A stretch of DNA of 35,771 nt from Bacillus norwichensis (lineage in GTDB: Bacteria > Bacillota > Bacilli > Bacillales > Bacillaceae_C). Below the pieces are notes generated by a model. That model saw nothing but the letters and a program-made list of their open reading frames with translations, was not told the DNA's origin and did no database searches. The stretch spans positions 1 through 35,771 of the forward strand of contig NZ_JACSPV010000044.1 of the NCBI RefSeq assembly GCF_014836955.1. Reading direction: 5' to 3'. The translations under genes and the position numbers were made by a program. Of this stretch, positions 6,693 through 15,031 are shown piece after piece; within the stretch, counting starts at the first letter, position 1; each line of letters begins with the position of its first letter.

Positions 6693-6877
6693 CAAATACG
6701 CCTTGGCGTATTTGCGCCCAGATTTTATTGAGCTTAAGCTCGATAAATTTCCTCTGAAAATCTGTGGCATCCGCCGGAGCTTTAACTTCATTCAGCTGTG
6801 GTTTGCCCCCCATAGAATACAGGACACATTCATCTCACACTTACAGAAGGAAGAGACTTCTGCTGAATGAAGTTAAA
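6693..6877 (+). repeat. Interspersed structured repeat, family A, copy 2
   Basis: This full-length copy starts with hairpin CAAATACGCC-TTGGCGTATTTG, then a second hairpin around GAGCTTAAGCTC, then the conserved CCTCTGAAAATCTGTGGC block. Its terminal arms TAACTTCATTCAGC and GCTGAATGAAGTTA are perfectly complementary over 14 bp. It lies between the glycine-rich gene and ylbM, and its right end may supply the -35 region of ylbM. Confidence 0.8.
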
Positions 6878-6891
6878 AAATCCAGTATGAT
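6863..6891 (+). promoter_or_regulatory. Possible promoter of tmcAL (ylbM)
   Basis: CTGAAT (6863-6868), a 17-nt spacer and TATGAT (6886-6891) form a moderate sigma-A-like match. The -35 part lies in the right arm of repeat copy 2 and the -10 lies just outside it. Confidence 0.35.
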
Positions 6892-6922
6892 AACAAATAA
6901 TTATAGAGGGGGAGTCAATTGA

Positions 6923-8134
6923 ATGAGAAGTGTTGGGATCGTAGCTGAATACAATCCATTTCATAATGGACATTTATATCATTTATCACAGTCAAAAGAA
7001 GTATCAAAAAGTGAAGTCGCCATCGTAGTCATAAGCGGAAACTTCTTACAAAGGGGGGAGCCCGCTATCGTTTCGAAATGGGCTAGAACAAAGATGGCTC
7101 TGTCATCAGGTGCCGATATTGTCATAGAGCTCCCTTACGCGTTTGCTGTTCAAAAGGCGGAAACGTTCGCCTTAGGTTCTGTTTATATACTTGATACACT
7201 GAAATGCAGCTCTATCTGTTTCGGGAGTGAGTCAGGAAGCATCGATCCTTTTTTACATACAGTGGAATTTCTAAAAAAGCACAAAGATCTATATAATCAC
7301 AAGATCAGATCTTATATAAAAGAGGGAGTGAGTTATCCGAAGGCCCTTTCCCTAGCCTTCTCAGATCTTGAAAAAAATAAAGACTCGGTTGATTTATCAA
7401 TGCCTAATAATATTTTGGGGTATCATTACATTTCGGCCGCTGACAAATTAAACTCAAATTTGCAGTTTTTTACAATAAAGCGCAATACAGCCGAACATAA
7501 TGATCAAACGATCCATGATGATCGAATTGCGAGTGCAACCTCTATCCGGAAACTGATAAGAGAGGAAGGTAATTTGGACCGCATGCGCCCCTATGTTCCG
7601 GAAAGTACATTCGCCGAAATGAATGTTTACTATAATACATATAAGCACTTACACGATTGGGAAGATTATTGGCCATATTTACAATATCGCCTCATCACCA
7701 TGGGAGAAGAAGAGTTAAGTCAGATGTACGATATTGAAGAAGGACTTCCTTATCGTCTTCAAAAGGCTGCACAGACTGCTGAAAGTTTCCAATCTTTTAT
7801 GGAATCGATCAAAACAAAACGCTATACATGGACACGGCTGCAAAGAATCTGCACCCATGCTTTGACTAATACTTCAAAAGCTGATATAAAATCCTCCGGG
7901 GAGACACCGGGATATATTCGCTTGCTAGGAATGTCAGCTAACGGCAGAGAATATTTAAACAAGGTGAAGAGGGATTTATCTTTGCCTCTCGTTTCAACAG
8001 TTTCCTCTTTCCCGCAGGACATGCTGGCACTCGACCGGAAGGCCGCACTTGTATATTCCCAAGCATTAAAAGAGCCCGCTAGAAGCAGGCTGTTATCCAT
8101 GGAATATGCTCAGCCTCCTATTATGACCGATTAA
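6923..8134 (+). CDS. tmcAL: tRNA(Met) cytidine acetate ligase TmcAL (YlbM)
   Basis: A 403-residue ATP-dependent ligase that forms N4-acetylcytidine at the wobble base of elongator tRNA-Met, using acetate and ATP. The N-terminal nucleotidyltransferase-like fold shows EYNPFHNGH (9-17), in which HNGH is the nucleotide-binding HxGH signature, and ISGNFLQRGEPAIVSKWARTKMAL (about 37-60), highly conserved in the family. SATSIRKLI (about 202-210) fits the second nucleotide-binding motif. ATG 6923 follows an SD (GAGGGGGAG). It is convergent with ylbK, whose stop codon begins at the very next base. In B. subtilis ylbL lies between these two genes. Confidence 0.95.
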   Translation: MRSVGIVAEYNPFHNGHLYHLSQSKEVSKSEVAIVVISGNFLQRGEPAIVSKWARTKMALSSGADIVIELPYAFAVQKAETFALGSVYILDTLKCSSICFGSESGSIDPFLHTVEFLKKHKDLYNHKIRSYIKEGVSYPKALSLAFSDLEKNKDSVDLSMPNNILGYHYISAADKLNSNLQFFTIKRNTAEHNDQTIHDDRIASATSIRKLIREEGNLDRMRPYVPESTFAEMNVYYNTYKHLHDWEDYWPYLQYRLITMGEEELSQMYDIEEGLPYRLQKAAQTAESFQSFMESIKTKRYTWTRLQRICTHALTNTSKADIKSSGETPGYIRLLGMSANGREYLNKVKRDLSLPLVSTVSSFPQDMLALDRKAALVYSQALKEPARSRLLSMEYAQPPIMTD

Positions 8135-8926
8135 TCAGGAATTTTCTTTATGCCATCTTTGAATTGCCGTTTGGATAGACGGCATTTTTAATAAGGTGGC
8201 TTCTTCCCCCATTTCGATAATCTCACCGATATTTTTAAAAGCCTTTGTACTTAAATGCTCTACAGGCGGTAAAATCATGACATCAGACTCCACTTCCCTT
8301 GCGGCAATAATTTCCTGCTGCAGTATATCCAAGCTCTGCATAATGACATCATACACGGTAAGGATCTCTGCACGCCGATTCACTCTTGAAACATCCACTC
8401 CAATCACAATATTTGCTCCCATCTCCTTTACAGTTGTTACTGGAACCCGATCCGCTACCCCGCCATCAACCATGAGCCTGCCGTTTATTTTCTCAGGTAC
8501 AAATATACCGGGAATGGAAATACTGGCCCTCACAATTTCCGGAATTGGCCCTTTCTTGAACACGACTTTTTCACCGGTCTGCAAATCGGTCGCAATGACG
8601 GCGACAGGAATATTCAAATCCTCAATCTGCTTTCCCTGCATGAATAGACGGATTAAATTCTTCACCCTATTGCCCATAATAAACCCCATTTTCGGCACTG
8701 TGAAATCTATATAGTATTGTCTTTTGAAAGCTTTCGATAATTTTATGAGCTGGCTGATATCATGACCAAAGCCATAAAAACATCCTACCAGTGCTCCCAT
8801 GCTGCTGCCTGCAATCATATCTACGGGGATGGAATGATCTTTAAGAGCTTTAAGTACTCCCAAATGGGCAAAGCCCCTTGCTCCCCCTGATCCGAGTGCA
8901 AGGCCGATTTTCGGTCTTTCCAACAT
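8135..8926 (-). CDS. ylbK: Patatin-like phospholipase (YlbK)
   Basis: A 263-residue member of the bacterial patatin/RssA group. The oxyanion-hole motif GSGGARG is at 12-18, the nucleophile elbow GSSMG places Ser42, and the dyad Asp is in VDGG (Asp154), so the catalytic set is complete. Family members are serine hydrolases acting on phospholipid or acyl esters; the substrate here is unknown. No signal peptide is present, so it is cytoplasmic or peripheral. The start is ATG with SD AAGGGGG. It is divergent from spoVV (91 bp between) and its stop abuts that of tmcAL. Confidence 0.92.
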   Translation of the reverse strand: MLERPKIGLALGSGGARGFAHLGVLKALKDHSIPVDMIAGSSMGALVGCFYGFGHDISQLIKLSKAFKRQYYIDFTVPKMGFIMGNRVKNLIRLFMQGKQIEDLNIPVAVIATDLQTGEKVVFKKGPIPEIVRASISIPGIFVPEKINGRLMVDGGVADRVPVTTVKEMGANIVIGVDVSRVNRRAEILTVYDVIMQSLDILQQEIIAAREVESDVMILPPVEHLSTKAFKNIGEIIEMGEEATLLKMPSIQTAIQRWHKENS

Positions 8927-9017
8927 TCACCGCCCCCTTAGCCCCATTTTATGGTCTAAAAGGATAGCCTATGAGTATATTGGTTATGTAGGGTTCCTTG
9001 GACAAGGAGGGCTGAAC

Positions 9018-10229
9018 TTGAACTTATCAAAAATAAAAACCGTTTTCCTTGCCGTAATGGTAACATCAATGGCCGCTTCTATGGTCCTTCTTCCAGAAAA
9101 ATCTTTTGAAGCATCCGTCCGCGGCCTCAACATGTGGTGGGAAATCGTCTTTCCATCCCTTTTTCCTTTTTTTGTACTTTCTGAGTTGCTAATAGGGTTT
9201 GGGGTCGTAAAATTTATGGGAGTATTGCTCGAACCATTAATGAGGCCACTGTTCAGAGTACCTGGTGTTGGAGGATTTGCCTGGGCAATGGGAATGGCCT
9301 CCGGCTTTCCTGCTGGAGCCAAAATAACCGCACGGCTGCGTCAAGAGGGGCATTTAACGCGTGCTGAAGCGGAGAGGCTTGTATCCTTTACAAATTGCTC
9401 AAGCCCTCTTTTTATTTTCGGTGCCGTTTCAATAGGTTTTTTTCATAATCCAAAACTGGGCTTTCTTTTGGCTTTAACTCATTATATAGGCAATTTCTCT
9501 GTAGGAATCATCATGAGAAATTTTGGAAAAAAGACGACACGCAGCAAAAAGCCCCCTTATAAACGGCCTCTTTTGACCGAGGCTTTGTCCGCTTTGCATC
9601 AAACTCGGCTGAAAAATAAAAAGCCGATCGGAAAGCTGGTAGGGGATGCTGTTATTTCATCCATCCATACACTACTAATGATCGGCGGTTTCATTATATT
9701 ATTTTCAGTAGTCAACAAATTATTGTTTCACATGCATATTACAGCATTTTTGGCAAAATTGATAGAAGGTGCCCTGATGATTTTTCATCTGCCAACATCT
9801 TTAAGCATCCCTTCCATTGCCGGGATTTTTGAGATTACTCTCGGAAGCCAGATGACCAGCCAGATTCAAGATGCAACCCTGATGCAGCAGGCAATTATGG
9901 CCAGCTTTATTCTTGGGTTCAGCGGGTTCAGCGTTCAAGCTCAGGTTGCGAGCATACTTGCCCAGACTGATATTCGTTTCCGCCCTTTCTTTATAGCTAG
10001 AATTCTCCATGGCTTTTTGGCAGGTTTTTTTACTTTCATTTTTTGGAAGCCATTTGAAGAAAGGTTCTTGAGCGGTCAATCCATGTCCATTCCGGTATTT
10101 TTTCAGAAAAATAGCATTTGGTGGGAAAATACGCTTAATTGGTTAAAGCAATTTGGGCCTCTTTTCACCATTTTTATGTTATTGATTTGTATAGCATTCT
10201 ATGTACAAACACTCGAATCCAAAAATTAG
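9018..10229 (+). CDS. spoVV: Sporulation integral membrane protein YlbJ (SpoVV)
   Basis: A 403-residue polytopic membrane protein. In B. subtilis YlbJ (SpoVV) is made in the mother cell under sigma-E, sits in the outer forespore membrane and is needed to move dipicolinic acid into the forespore. It belongs to the nucleoside-transporter/FeoB gate-domain superfamily. The segments GFAWAMGMASGFPAGAKI (about 88-105) and TNCSSPLFIFGAVSIGF (about 130-146) are the conserved gate-like motifs, and about eight hydrophobic helices are visible. The start is TTG 9018, 7 nt after AAGGAGG. It is convergent with coaD, whose stop codon begins 2 bp after its own. Confidence 0.93.
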   Translation: MNLSKIKTVFLAVMVTSMAASMVLLPEKSFEASVRGLNMWWEIVFPSLFPFFVLSELLIGFGVVKFMGVLLEPLMRPLFRVPGVGGFAWAMGMASGFPAGAKITARLRQEGHLTRAEAERLVSFTNCSSPLFIFGAVSIGFFHNPKLGFLLALTHYIGNFSVGIIMRNFGKKTTRSKKPPYKRPLLTEALSALHQTRLKNKKPIGKLVGDAVISSIHTLLMIGGFIILFSVVNKLLFHMHITAFLAKLIEGALMIFHLPTSLSIPSIAGIFEITLGSQMTSQIQDATLMQQAIMASFILGFSGFSVQAQVASILAQTDIRFRPFFIARILHGFLAGFFTFIFWKPFEERFLSGQSMSIPVFFQKNSIWWENTLNWLKQFGPLFTIFMLLICIAFYVQTLESKN

Positions 10230-10230
10230 T

Positions 10231-11285
<1,055 letters not shown>

Positions 11286-11316
11286 ATTCGTCACCATTCG
11301 TCCTATATTGTCGCTT

Positions 11317-11344
11317 TTTATACTAACACAAATGTTTTCTACAA
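11317..11344 (-). promoter_or_regulatory. Possible promoter of rsmD-coaD
   Basis: On the minus strand TTGTAG, a 16-nt spacer and TATAAA lie about 30 bp upstream of the rsmD start. This is a moderate sigma-A match with a slightly short spacer. Confidence 0.4.
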
Positions 11345-11425
11345 TCTATATTAATCAAGCAAGACTTTATACACACATGATTGATTGCATAAGACATGTA
11401 TAAAAGTTTCGTTAACGGTGATAAT

Positions 11426-11581
11426 ATGGATAACAACATCGCAGCAGATGTTGTTGCCAACCGCGGAGAAGACTTACGCTTCCCCATAAGTTCTTCCTCC
11501 GGTTTCTCCTCTCCCTTTGCCTTCTATCCGTTTATGCGGAATATAGAAGGACCCTGCAGTTTATTCTGCAGGGTTTTTTAA
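11426..11581 (+). CDS. Possible small protein, 51 residues, unknown
   Basis: This ORF lies between rsmD and the stalk-domain gene, opposite in strand to both. It begins MDNNIAADVVANRGEDLRF and continues with a Ser/Phe/Pro-rich stretch. Only a weak SD (GGTGAT, 3 nt away) precedes the ATG. A strong plus-strand terminator at 11551-11579 shows that something is transcribed rightward here, but the ORF's last ten codons lie inside that hairpin, which is unusual for a real gene. No family recognised. It may be a small RNA or leader instead. Confidence 0.3.
   Translation: MDNNIAADVVANRGEDLRFPISSSSGFSSPFAFYPFMRNIEGPCSLFCRVF
11551..11579 (+). terminator. Plus-strand terminator at the end of the stalk-domain gene
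   Basis: A 9-bp stem (ACCCTGCAG/CTGCAGGGT) with loop TTTATT is followed by a run of T on the plus strand. It overlaps the stop codon of the minus-strand gene, so it looks built for a rightward transcript beginning near 11400. On the minus strand the flank is only T-rich. Confidence 0.7.
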
Positions 11582-12969
11582 TGTATGTTAATTTCCTGAC
11601 TATTTTCCTCCACTTCCAAGTCAAACAGTCCCTTAAGTGCAGCTGTATCAAAATAGACTTCATTATGATCCATAGAAAACGGGTTCCGTTGAAAACCAAA
11701 TTGCTGTCCGTTTTTGAAAAATAATTTCTTTGAAAAAATAAAGTGATATTTATCACCATCTTTACCAATTACCAACTCTTTTGGATTGGATGAATCCAAT
11801 ACACGAAAACCTAACATTTCGATCAATGGGACAAAGGATATATAGGTCCGATCATTTTGGAGCAAAATGTGTATGTTGTCAGTTTTTTTGCCGTTTATAT
11901 ATATTTTTCGTTTATCTAAAAAGTAAAACGGCTGGAACGGCTTGCTCATATCAGCATTTTTTTGAAAAAAATCAGTTTTTATTCCCGCAGTATCTTCAAG
12001 CAATTCATCAAGCAGCTGACTAGTAATTTTTGAATCTGATGAAAGAATACTTTCCAACCAGCGATCTGCTTGATCTTTGGTTAATACCGAGAAGATTGTT
12101 TCACGAATTTTTTCCACCTTGTTATTATGAGCAGATGTATGAGTTATAGAAGAAACAAGCAAATCGAGCATCCACTCTTTTTCATCTTTGAAAGAAAGTT
12201 GTTTTGTAAGCAACAGACTAGCAAGCTGTTTTTCCACATTTTTTTTGCTACCTGGCATGAATATCAGGCTGTCTGTTTCAGTAACCTCGCTAATATTATC
12301 CAACATGATTACAAATATTTTCTTGTCAGGAACGAGCTTTTCAAAAATAGAGCGCTGTAACGAAGGCTTACCTTCTGAATAAATCGTGAGATGCTGATTC
12401 ATTTCCAAAGGAACGAGAGCTTGTTTCTGCCAAAATAGCGGTGGTATTGATCCTTCCGTCTCAAACACGTAATAGTCAAGGCCTTCCATTTTTTCTTTCC
12501 CAGCTAAATCCGCCCCTGCTGCCCAACTACCATTTCGCCAATTTTGCTCTGTCAACTGGATACGAGTGGAGGTGCTTGACACTTCTTCAATCATTATTCC
12601 CCATTCCTCCAGTAAAAAACTGGTAACTTGCATTGGCGCGTTAAGTTTATATGTAAATGTCAGAGGGCCTTCCTTTACTTTTAGTTGGCTGTTTTTTCCA
12701 TCCAGCCATTTGCAAGCATGATCCTCTTCCAATTGACAATCGATATCCTTTGCTTTTGGCGGATAGTGGATATGATACTTTCCTTCTGGAAGACTTTCGA
12801 TAGATTGTTTAATCACAAATTCGTCTTGTGTATGTCGGATAGTAAACGTTTGTTCAATATTCAATGCAGCTGCATCTTCTACAGAATGATAACCTTGCCA
12901 CTGAATAAACAATATACAACCTGTCACAAACGCAAGAAACAATGAAAAGCGAATAATCCTTTTAGTCAA
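11578..12969 (-). CDS. Membrane-anchored stalk-domain (copper amine oxidase N-like) protein
   Basis: A 463-residue exported protein of unknown function. A single N-terminal hydrophobic helix (about 5-24) serves as signal or anchor. The C-terminal ~100 residues, from KIYINGKKTDNIHILLQNDR through FKNGQQFGFQRNPFSM to the end, have the repeated beta-hairpin pattern of the copper amine oxidase-like N-terminal or stalk domain, a cell-wall-associated module; no catalytic domain of that enzyme is present. The middle is soluble and lacks recognisable motifs. I choose the TTG at 12969, 6 nt after GGGGGAG, because the ATG five codons upstream is itself part of that SD. It lies between ylbG and ylbH, where B. 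subtilis has no such gene. Confidence 0.75.
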   Translation of the reverse strand: MTKRIIRFSLFLAFVTGCILFIQWQGYHSVEDAAALNIEQTFTIRHTQDEFVIKQSIESLPEGKYHIHYPPKAKDIDCQLEEDHACKWLDGKNSQLKVKEGPLTFTYKLNAPMQVTSFLLEEWGIMIEEVSSTSTRIQLTEQNWRNGSWAAGADLAGKEKMEGLDYYVFETEGSIPPLFWQKQALVPLEMNQHLTIYSEGKPSLQRSIFEKLVPDKKIFVIMLDNISEVTETDSLIFMPGSKKNVEKQLASLLLTKQLSFKDEKEWMLDLLVSSITHTSAHNNKVEKIRETIFSVLTKDQADRWLESILSSDSKITSQLLDELLEDTAGIKTDFFQKNADMSKPFQPFYFLDKRKIYINGKKTDNIHILLQNDRTYISFVPLIEMLGFRVLDSSNPKELVIGKDGDKYHFIFSKKLFFKNGQQFGFQRNPFSMDHNEVYFDTAALKGLFDLEVEENSQEINIH

Positions 12970-12988
12970 ACTACTCTCCCCCATCGTA

Positions 12989-13019
12989 ATAAAGCGGCCC
13001 CTATTATGGGCCGCTTTAT
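12989..13019 (-). terminator. Palindromic hairpin after ylbG
   Basis: A 12-bp perfect stem (ATAAAGCGGCCC/GGGCCGCTTTAT, 7-nt loop) starts two bases after the ylbG stop. The T run is short, so it may act on either strand or only partially, leaving read-through into the stalk-domain gene. Confidence 0.65.
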
Positions 13020-13020
13020 C

Positions 13021-13296
13021 TCAAAGACCTATTCGATAATCGTATTCCTTCGCTTTGTCAGGCTTGGCATTTTCAAATTCCGTCTTGAGTTCCGGCTTGT
13101 AGGAAGGCTCCACTTTCTTAATAAATGGGAGGGATTCCAGCTTTTCCGACAAAGCCTCAAATTCACTTTGATTGCAATAGAGTACGGCATATTTCATTCG
13201 TTTGGAAACAAAATGCACATTTCCATAACGTCGCAACATTTTAGTGTTTTTTAAATTATACAACCATACGATTAATCCTTGTCTTTTCATATACAT
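13021..13296 (-). CDS. ylbG: YlbG family protein (DUF2129/UPF0298)
   Basis: A 91-residue cytoplasmic protein of unknown function, conserved in Bacillales and Lactobacillales, usually directly after ylbF. The family hallmarks RQGLIVWLYNLKNTKMLRRYG (5-25) and the following VHFVSKRMKYAVLYCN are both clear. ATG 13296 has SD AAAGGGG at 6-7 nt; the second in-frame ATG two codons later is an alternative. It lies 30 bp after ricF and is probably co-transcribed with it. Confidence 0.93.
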   Translation of the reverse strand: MYMKRQGLIVWLYNLKNTKMLRRYGNVHFVSKRMKYAVLYCNQSEFEALSEKLESLPFIKKVEPSYKPELKTEFENAKPDKAKEYDYRIGL

Positions 13297-13326
13297 ATTT
13301 GTTCCCCTTTACATCTCTTCCTTTGG

Positions 13327-13773
13327 TTATGCAGAACAGCCACAACCAGCTCCAGTTCCGCATCCTCCTGAGCATGCTGAACCTGTATCAAAAAACGGAT
13401 TGCCTGTATTCACCTTGATACTGTCAGAAACAGCTTGGCTTAGAATCACGCTTATTTGATCCAGTAATGACTGCAAATCGTTCTCTGCCTTTCGGAAGTT
13501 GGCCACATTTTCGTCCAGATCCATCTCCCGTTTAAGCTCCCGCGTCTTTGTCATGATTTGCTTATACTCGGGATGATAACGTCCGAACCGTTGGACATCT
13601 TCGTACAATTCCTTCATTTTAACAAACTCAGCAATTTTCCTCCTTGTATTAGAATCTTTCTGCAATTTATGGTAATAGAACCGATACTGCTCGGCAATAT
13701 TCGTTTCCTGAATAAGTTTCCCAAGCGTTTCGGCATTCTCGATGATTTTAATACTTTCAAGTGTAGCAAGCAA
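13327..13773 (-). CDS. ricF: RicF (YlbF), subunit of the Ric (RicA-RicF-RicT) complex
   Basis: A 148-residue helical protein. In B. subtilis RicF joins RicA (YmcA) and RicT (YaaT) in an iron-sulfur complex that affects RNase Y-dependent mRNA processing and is needed for competence, biofilm and sporulation. The family segment ELYEDVQRFGRYHPEYKQI (about 57-75) is present. The C-terminus has a cysteine cluster, ACSGGCGTGAGCGCSA, like that of B. subtilis YlbF and probably involved in [4Fe-4S] binding. The start is TTG 13773, 6 nt after GGAGGTG; this aligns with the known N-terminus, while the upstream ATG lies before the SD. Confidence 0.93.
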   Translation of the reverse strand: MLATLESIKIIENAETLGKLIQETNIAEQYRFYYHKLQKDSNTRRKIAEFVKMKELYEDVQRFGRYHPEYKQIMTKTRELKREMDLDENVANFRKAENDLQSLLDQISVILSQAVSDSIKVNTGNPFFDTGSACSGGCGTGAGCGCSA

Positions 13774-13828
13774 AGGGCTCACCTCCACCATTTATTTTAC
13801 CATGTTTCTAGTTGGGCGGCGATACTAT

Positions 13829-14215
13829 CTAGCTGACATTCGCCTTAAACTTTTGACTGATTCCAAGAGACTTGTTATCTTTGTCCACTATTTCAATGGT
13901 GAATGTATGAACTCCGCTAGAAAGATCTTTAACGACAAATGCGGCTGTATCATATTCATTGTACAATTGTCCGTCAACATATAAAAGAGCTTTACCCAAT
14001 TGTCCTCCAGCATTTGAAGGAGAAAAAGAAATGCCAGGTATGAAACATTCGATATATATAGAATTGCCCTGGACATTGTGTCGTACAGTTATTTGCTTAC
14101 TGGCCTTAACTTCTGTTTCCATCGCCTTTGCTTTTTCAGCTTCAGGGTCCGGCAGCTTTTGCGCACAACCAGAAAAAATAAGAGCTGCCAATGTATAAAG
14201 GATCATTTTTTTCAT
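13829..14215 (-). CDS. Putative lipoprotein, unknown function
   Basis: A 128-residue exported lipoprotein. It begins MKKMILYTLAALIFSGC: charged n-region, hydrophobic core and lipobox FSGC with Cys17 as lipidation site. The mature part has a short charged linker (PDPEAEKAKAMETEVKASK) and then a likely beta-sandwich: YVDGQLYNEYDTAAFVVKDL and GVHTFTIEIVDKDNK read like an Ig-like or carbohydrate-binding-like fold. I do not recognise the family. The start is the ATG after GAGGTGAAGGCG; the GTG upstream is part of the SD. It sits between ylbE and ricF, where B. subtilis has no gene. Confidence 0.75.
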   Translation of the reverse strand: MKKMILYTLAALIFSGCAQKLPDPEAEKAKAMETEVKASKQITVRHNVQGNSIYIECFIPGISFSPSNAGGQLGKALLYVDGQLYNEYDTAAFVVKDLSSGVHTFTIEIVDKDNKSLGISQKFKANVS

Positions 14216-14265
14216 CGCCTTCACCTCTTACCCTTTAGTTTTTTCCCAAAGGTCAAGGTTCATGC

Positions 14266-14299
14266 AAAAAATAAGAACACATAAATTTTTTATGTGTTC
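14266..14299 (-). terminator. Terminator after ylbE
   Basis: An 11-bp stem (GAACACATAAA/TTTATGTGTTC) on the minus strand is followed by TTATTTTTT. It begins 6 bp after the ylbE stop and separates ylbD-ylbE from the lipoprotein gene. Confidence 0.8.
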
Positions 14300-14304
14300 T
14301 CCAG

Positions 14305-14538
14305 TTATGATTTCATTCCTTGCAGCAGACCCATCATCATTGAAGCCATTTGCACACCCCTGGAAAATTTTTCAACCCGATGCGGGATTGTTTTTTCGAA
14401 ATAATGACTTGAGGCAATTTCAAACTGCTCCAATAACTCTGGTTTACGTGAAAGTGTTCGATACCATCGCGGCTGTTCCCTAATAAAACGCTTCAACTCA
14501 TTATTTGAGTATATATATTGCAATACATCCGCCCTCAT
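14305..14538 (-). CDS. ylbE: YlbE-like protein
   Basis: A 77-residue protein matching the YlbE family of spore-forming Bacillaceae. RADVLQYIYSNNELKRFIREQPRWYRTLSRKPE (2-34) is the conserved core and MGLLQGMKS the C-terminal end. Its function is unknown. ATG 14538 has SD AAGGAG. It follows ylbD by 14 bp and ends in a terminator, so ylbD and ylbE form one unit. Confidence 0.88.
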   Translation of the reverse strand: MRADVLQYIYSNNELKRFIREQPRWYRTLSRKPELLEQFEIASSHYFEKTIPHRVEKFSRGVQMASMMMGLLQGMKS

Positions 14539-14552
14539 CTTTTAAAATCTCC

Positions 14553-14954
14553 TTAATCTTTCCGGAATGAAAATGGATTTCTTGGAGCATCATTTTGCGG
14601 TTGAGTATTTTCTTGATTGTTCCCTTGAAATTGCGTCAGGACTCCTTGGATTGCTCCTATGGCCTGGCTCAAATTATTAATATGATGCTGCATTTGATTG
14701 GCATCCATTTTTTTAACCACTCCGGTCAATTGCTGGACCCAAGTTTTATTATCGTCTTTTTGATGACCAGCCTTGGATGTATTTCCATTTGTATATTGGG
14801 CCCATTTGGGATCATCTTCACCGAGCAAATACCAATCCTCATATAGTTCTTGCCATGTGTATTCATTATCTCTTACTAATTTTATGAGGATTGGATGCTC
14901 TTTAACAAATGCTTTGAATTGTTCCACTGATGGATGGAGCTTTTTCCCGGCCAT
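14553..14954 (-). CDS. ylbD: Spore coat-associated protein YlbD
   Basis: A 133-residue soluble protein of the YlbD coat family. The N-terminal LHPSVEQFKAFVKEHPILIKLVRDNEYTWQELYEDWYLLGEDDPKW (6-51) is the family signature; the C-terminal third is Gln/Asn-rich (LTQFQGNNQENTQPQNDAPRN). YlbD is listed as a probable coat protein in B. subtilis. ATG 14954 has SD GAGGTGATTG. It is the first gene of the ylbD-ylbE pair, transcribed away from ylbC with ~75 bp between them. Confidence 0.9.
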   Translation of the reverse strand: MAGKKLHPSVEQFKAFVKEHPILIKLVRDNEYTWQELYEDWYLLGEDDPKWAQYTNGNTSKAGHQKDDNKTWVQQLTGVVKKMDANQMQHHINNLSQAIGAIQGVLTQFQGNNQENTQPQNDAPRNPFSFRKD

Positions 14955-15031
14955 CGCTCAATCACCTCAATTTATCCTCCATTTATATTATGAAAATAGC
15001 GGGTGATTGTTCATGGCAAAACAGGAACACT

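Noticed and set aside
6133-6757. Long open frames in other frames and on the minus strand across the glycine-rich gene
   Set aside because: The 36-bp repeat contains no stop in several frames, so these stay open automatically. Only the 6199 frame has an SD, a low-complexity yet ordered protein and a promoter.
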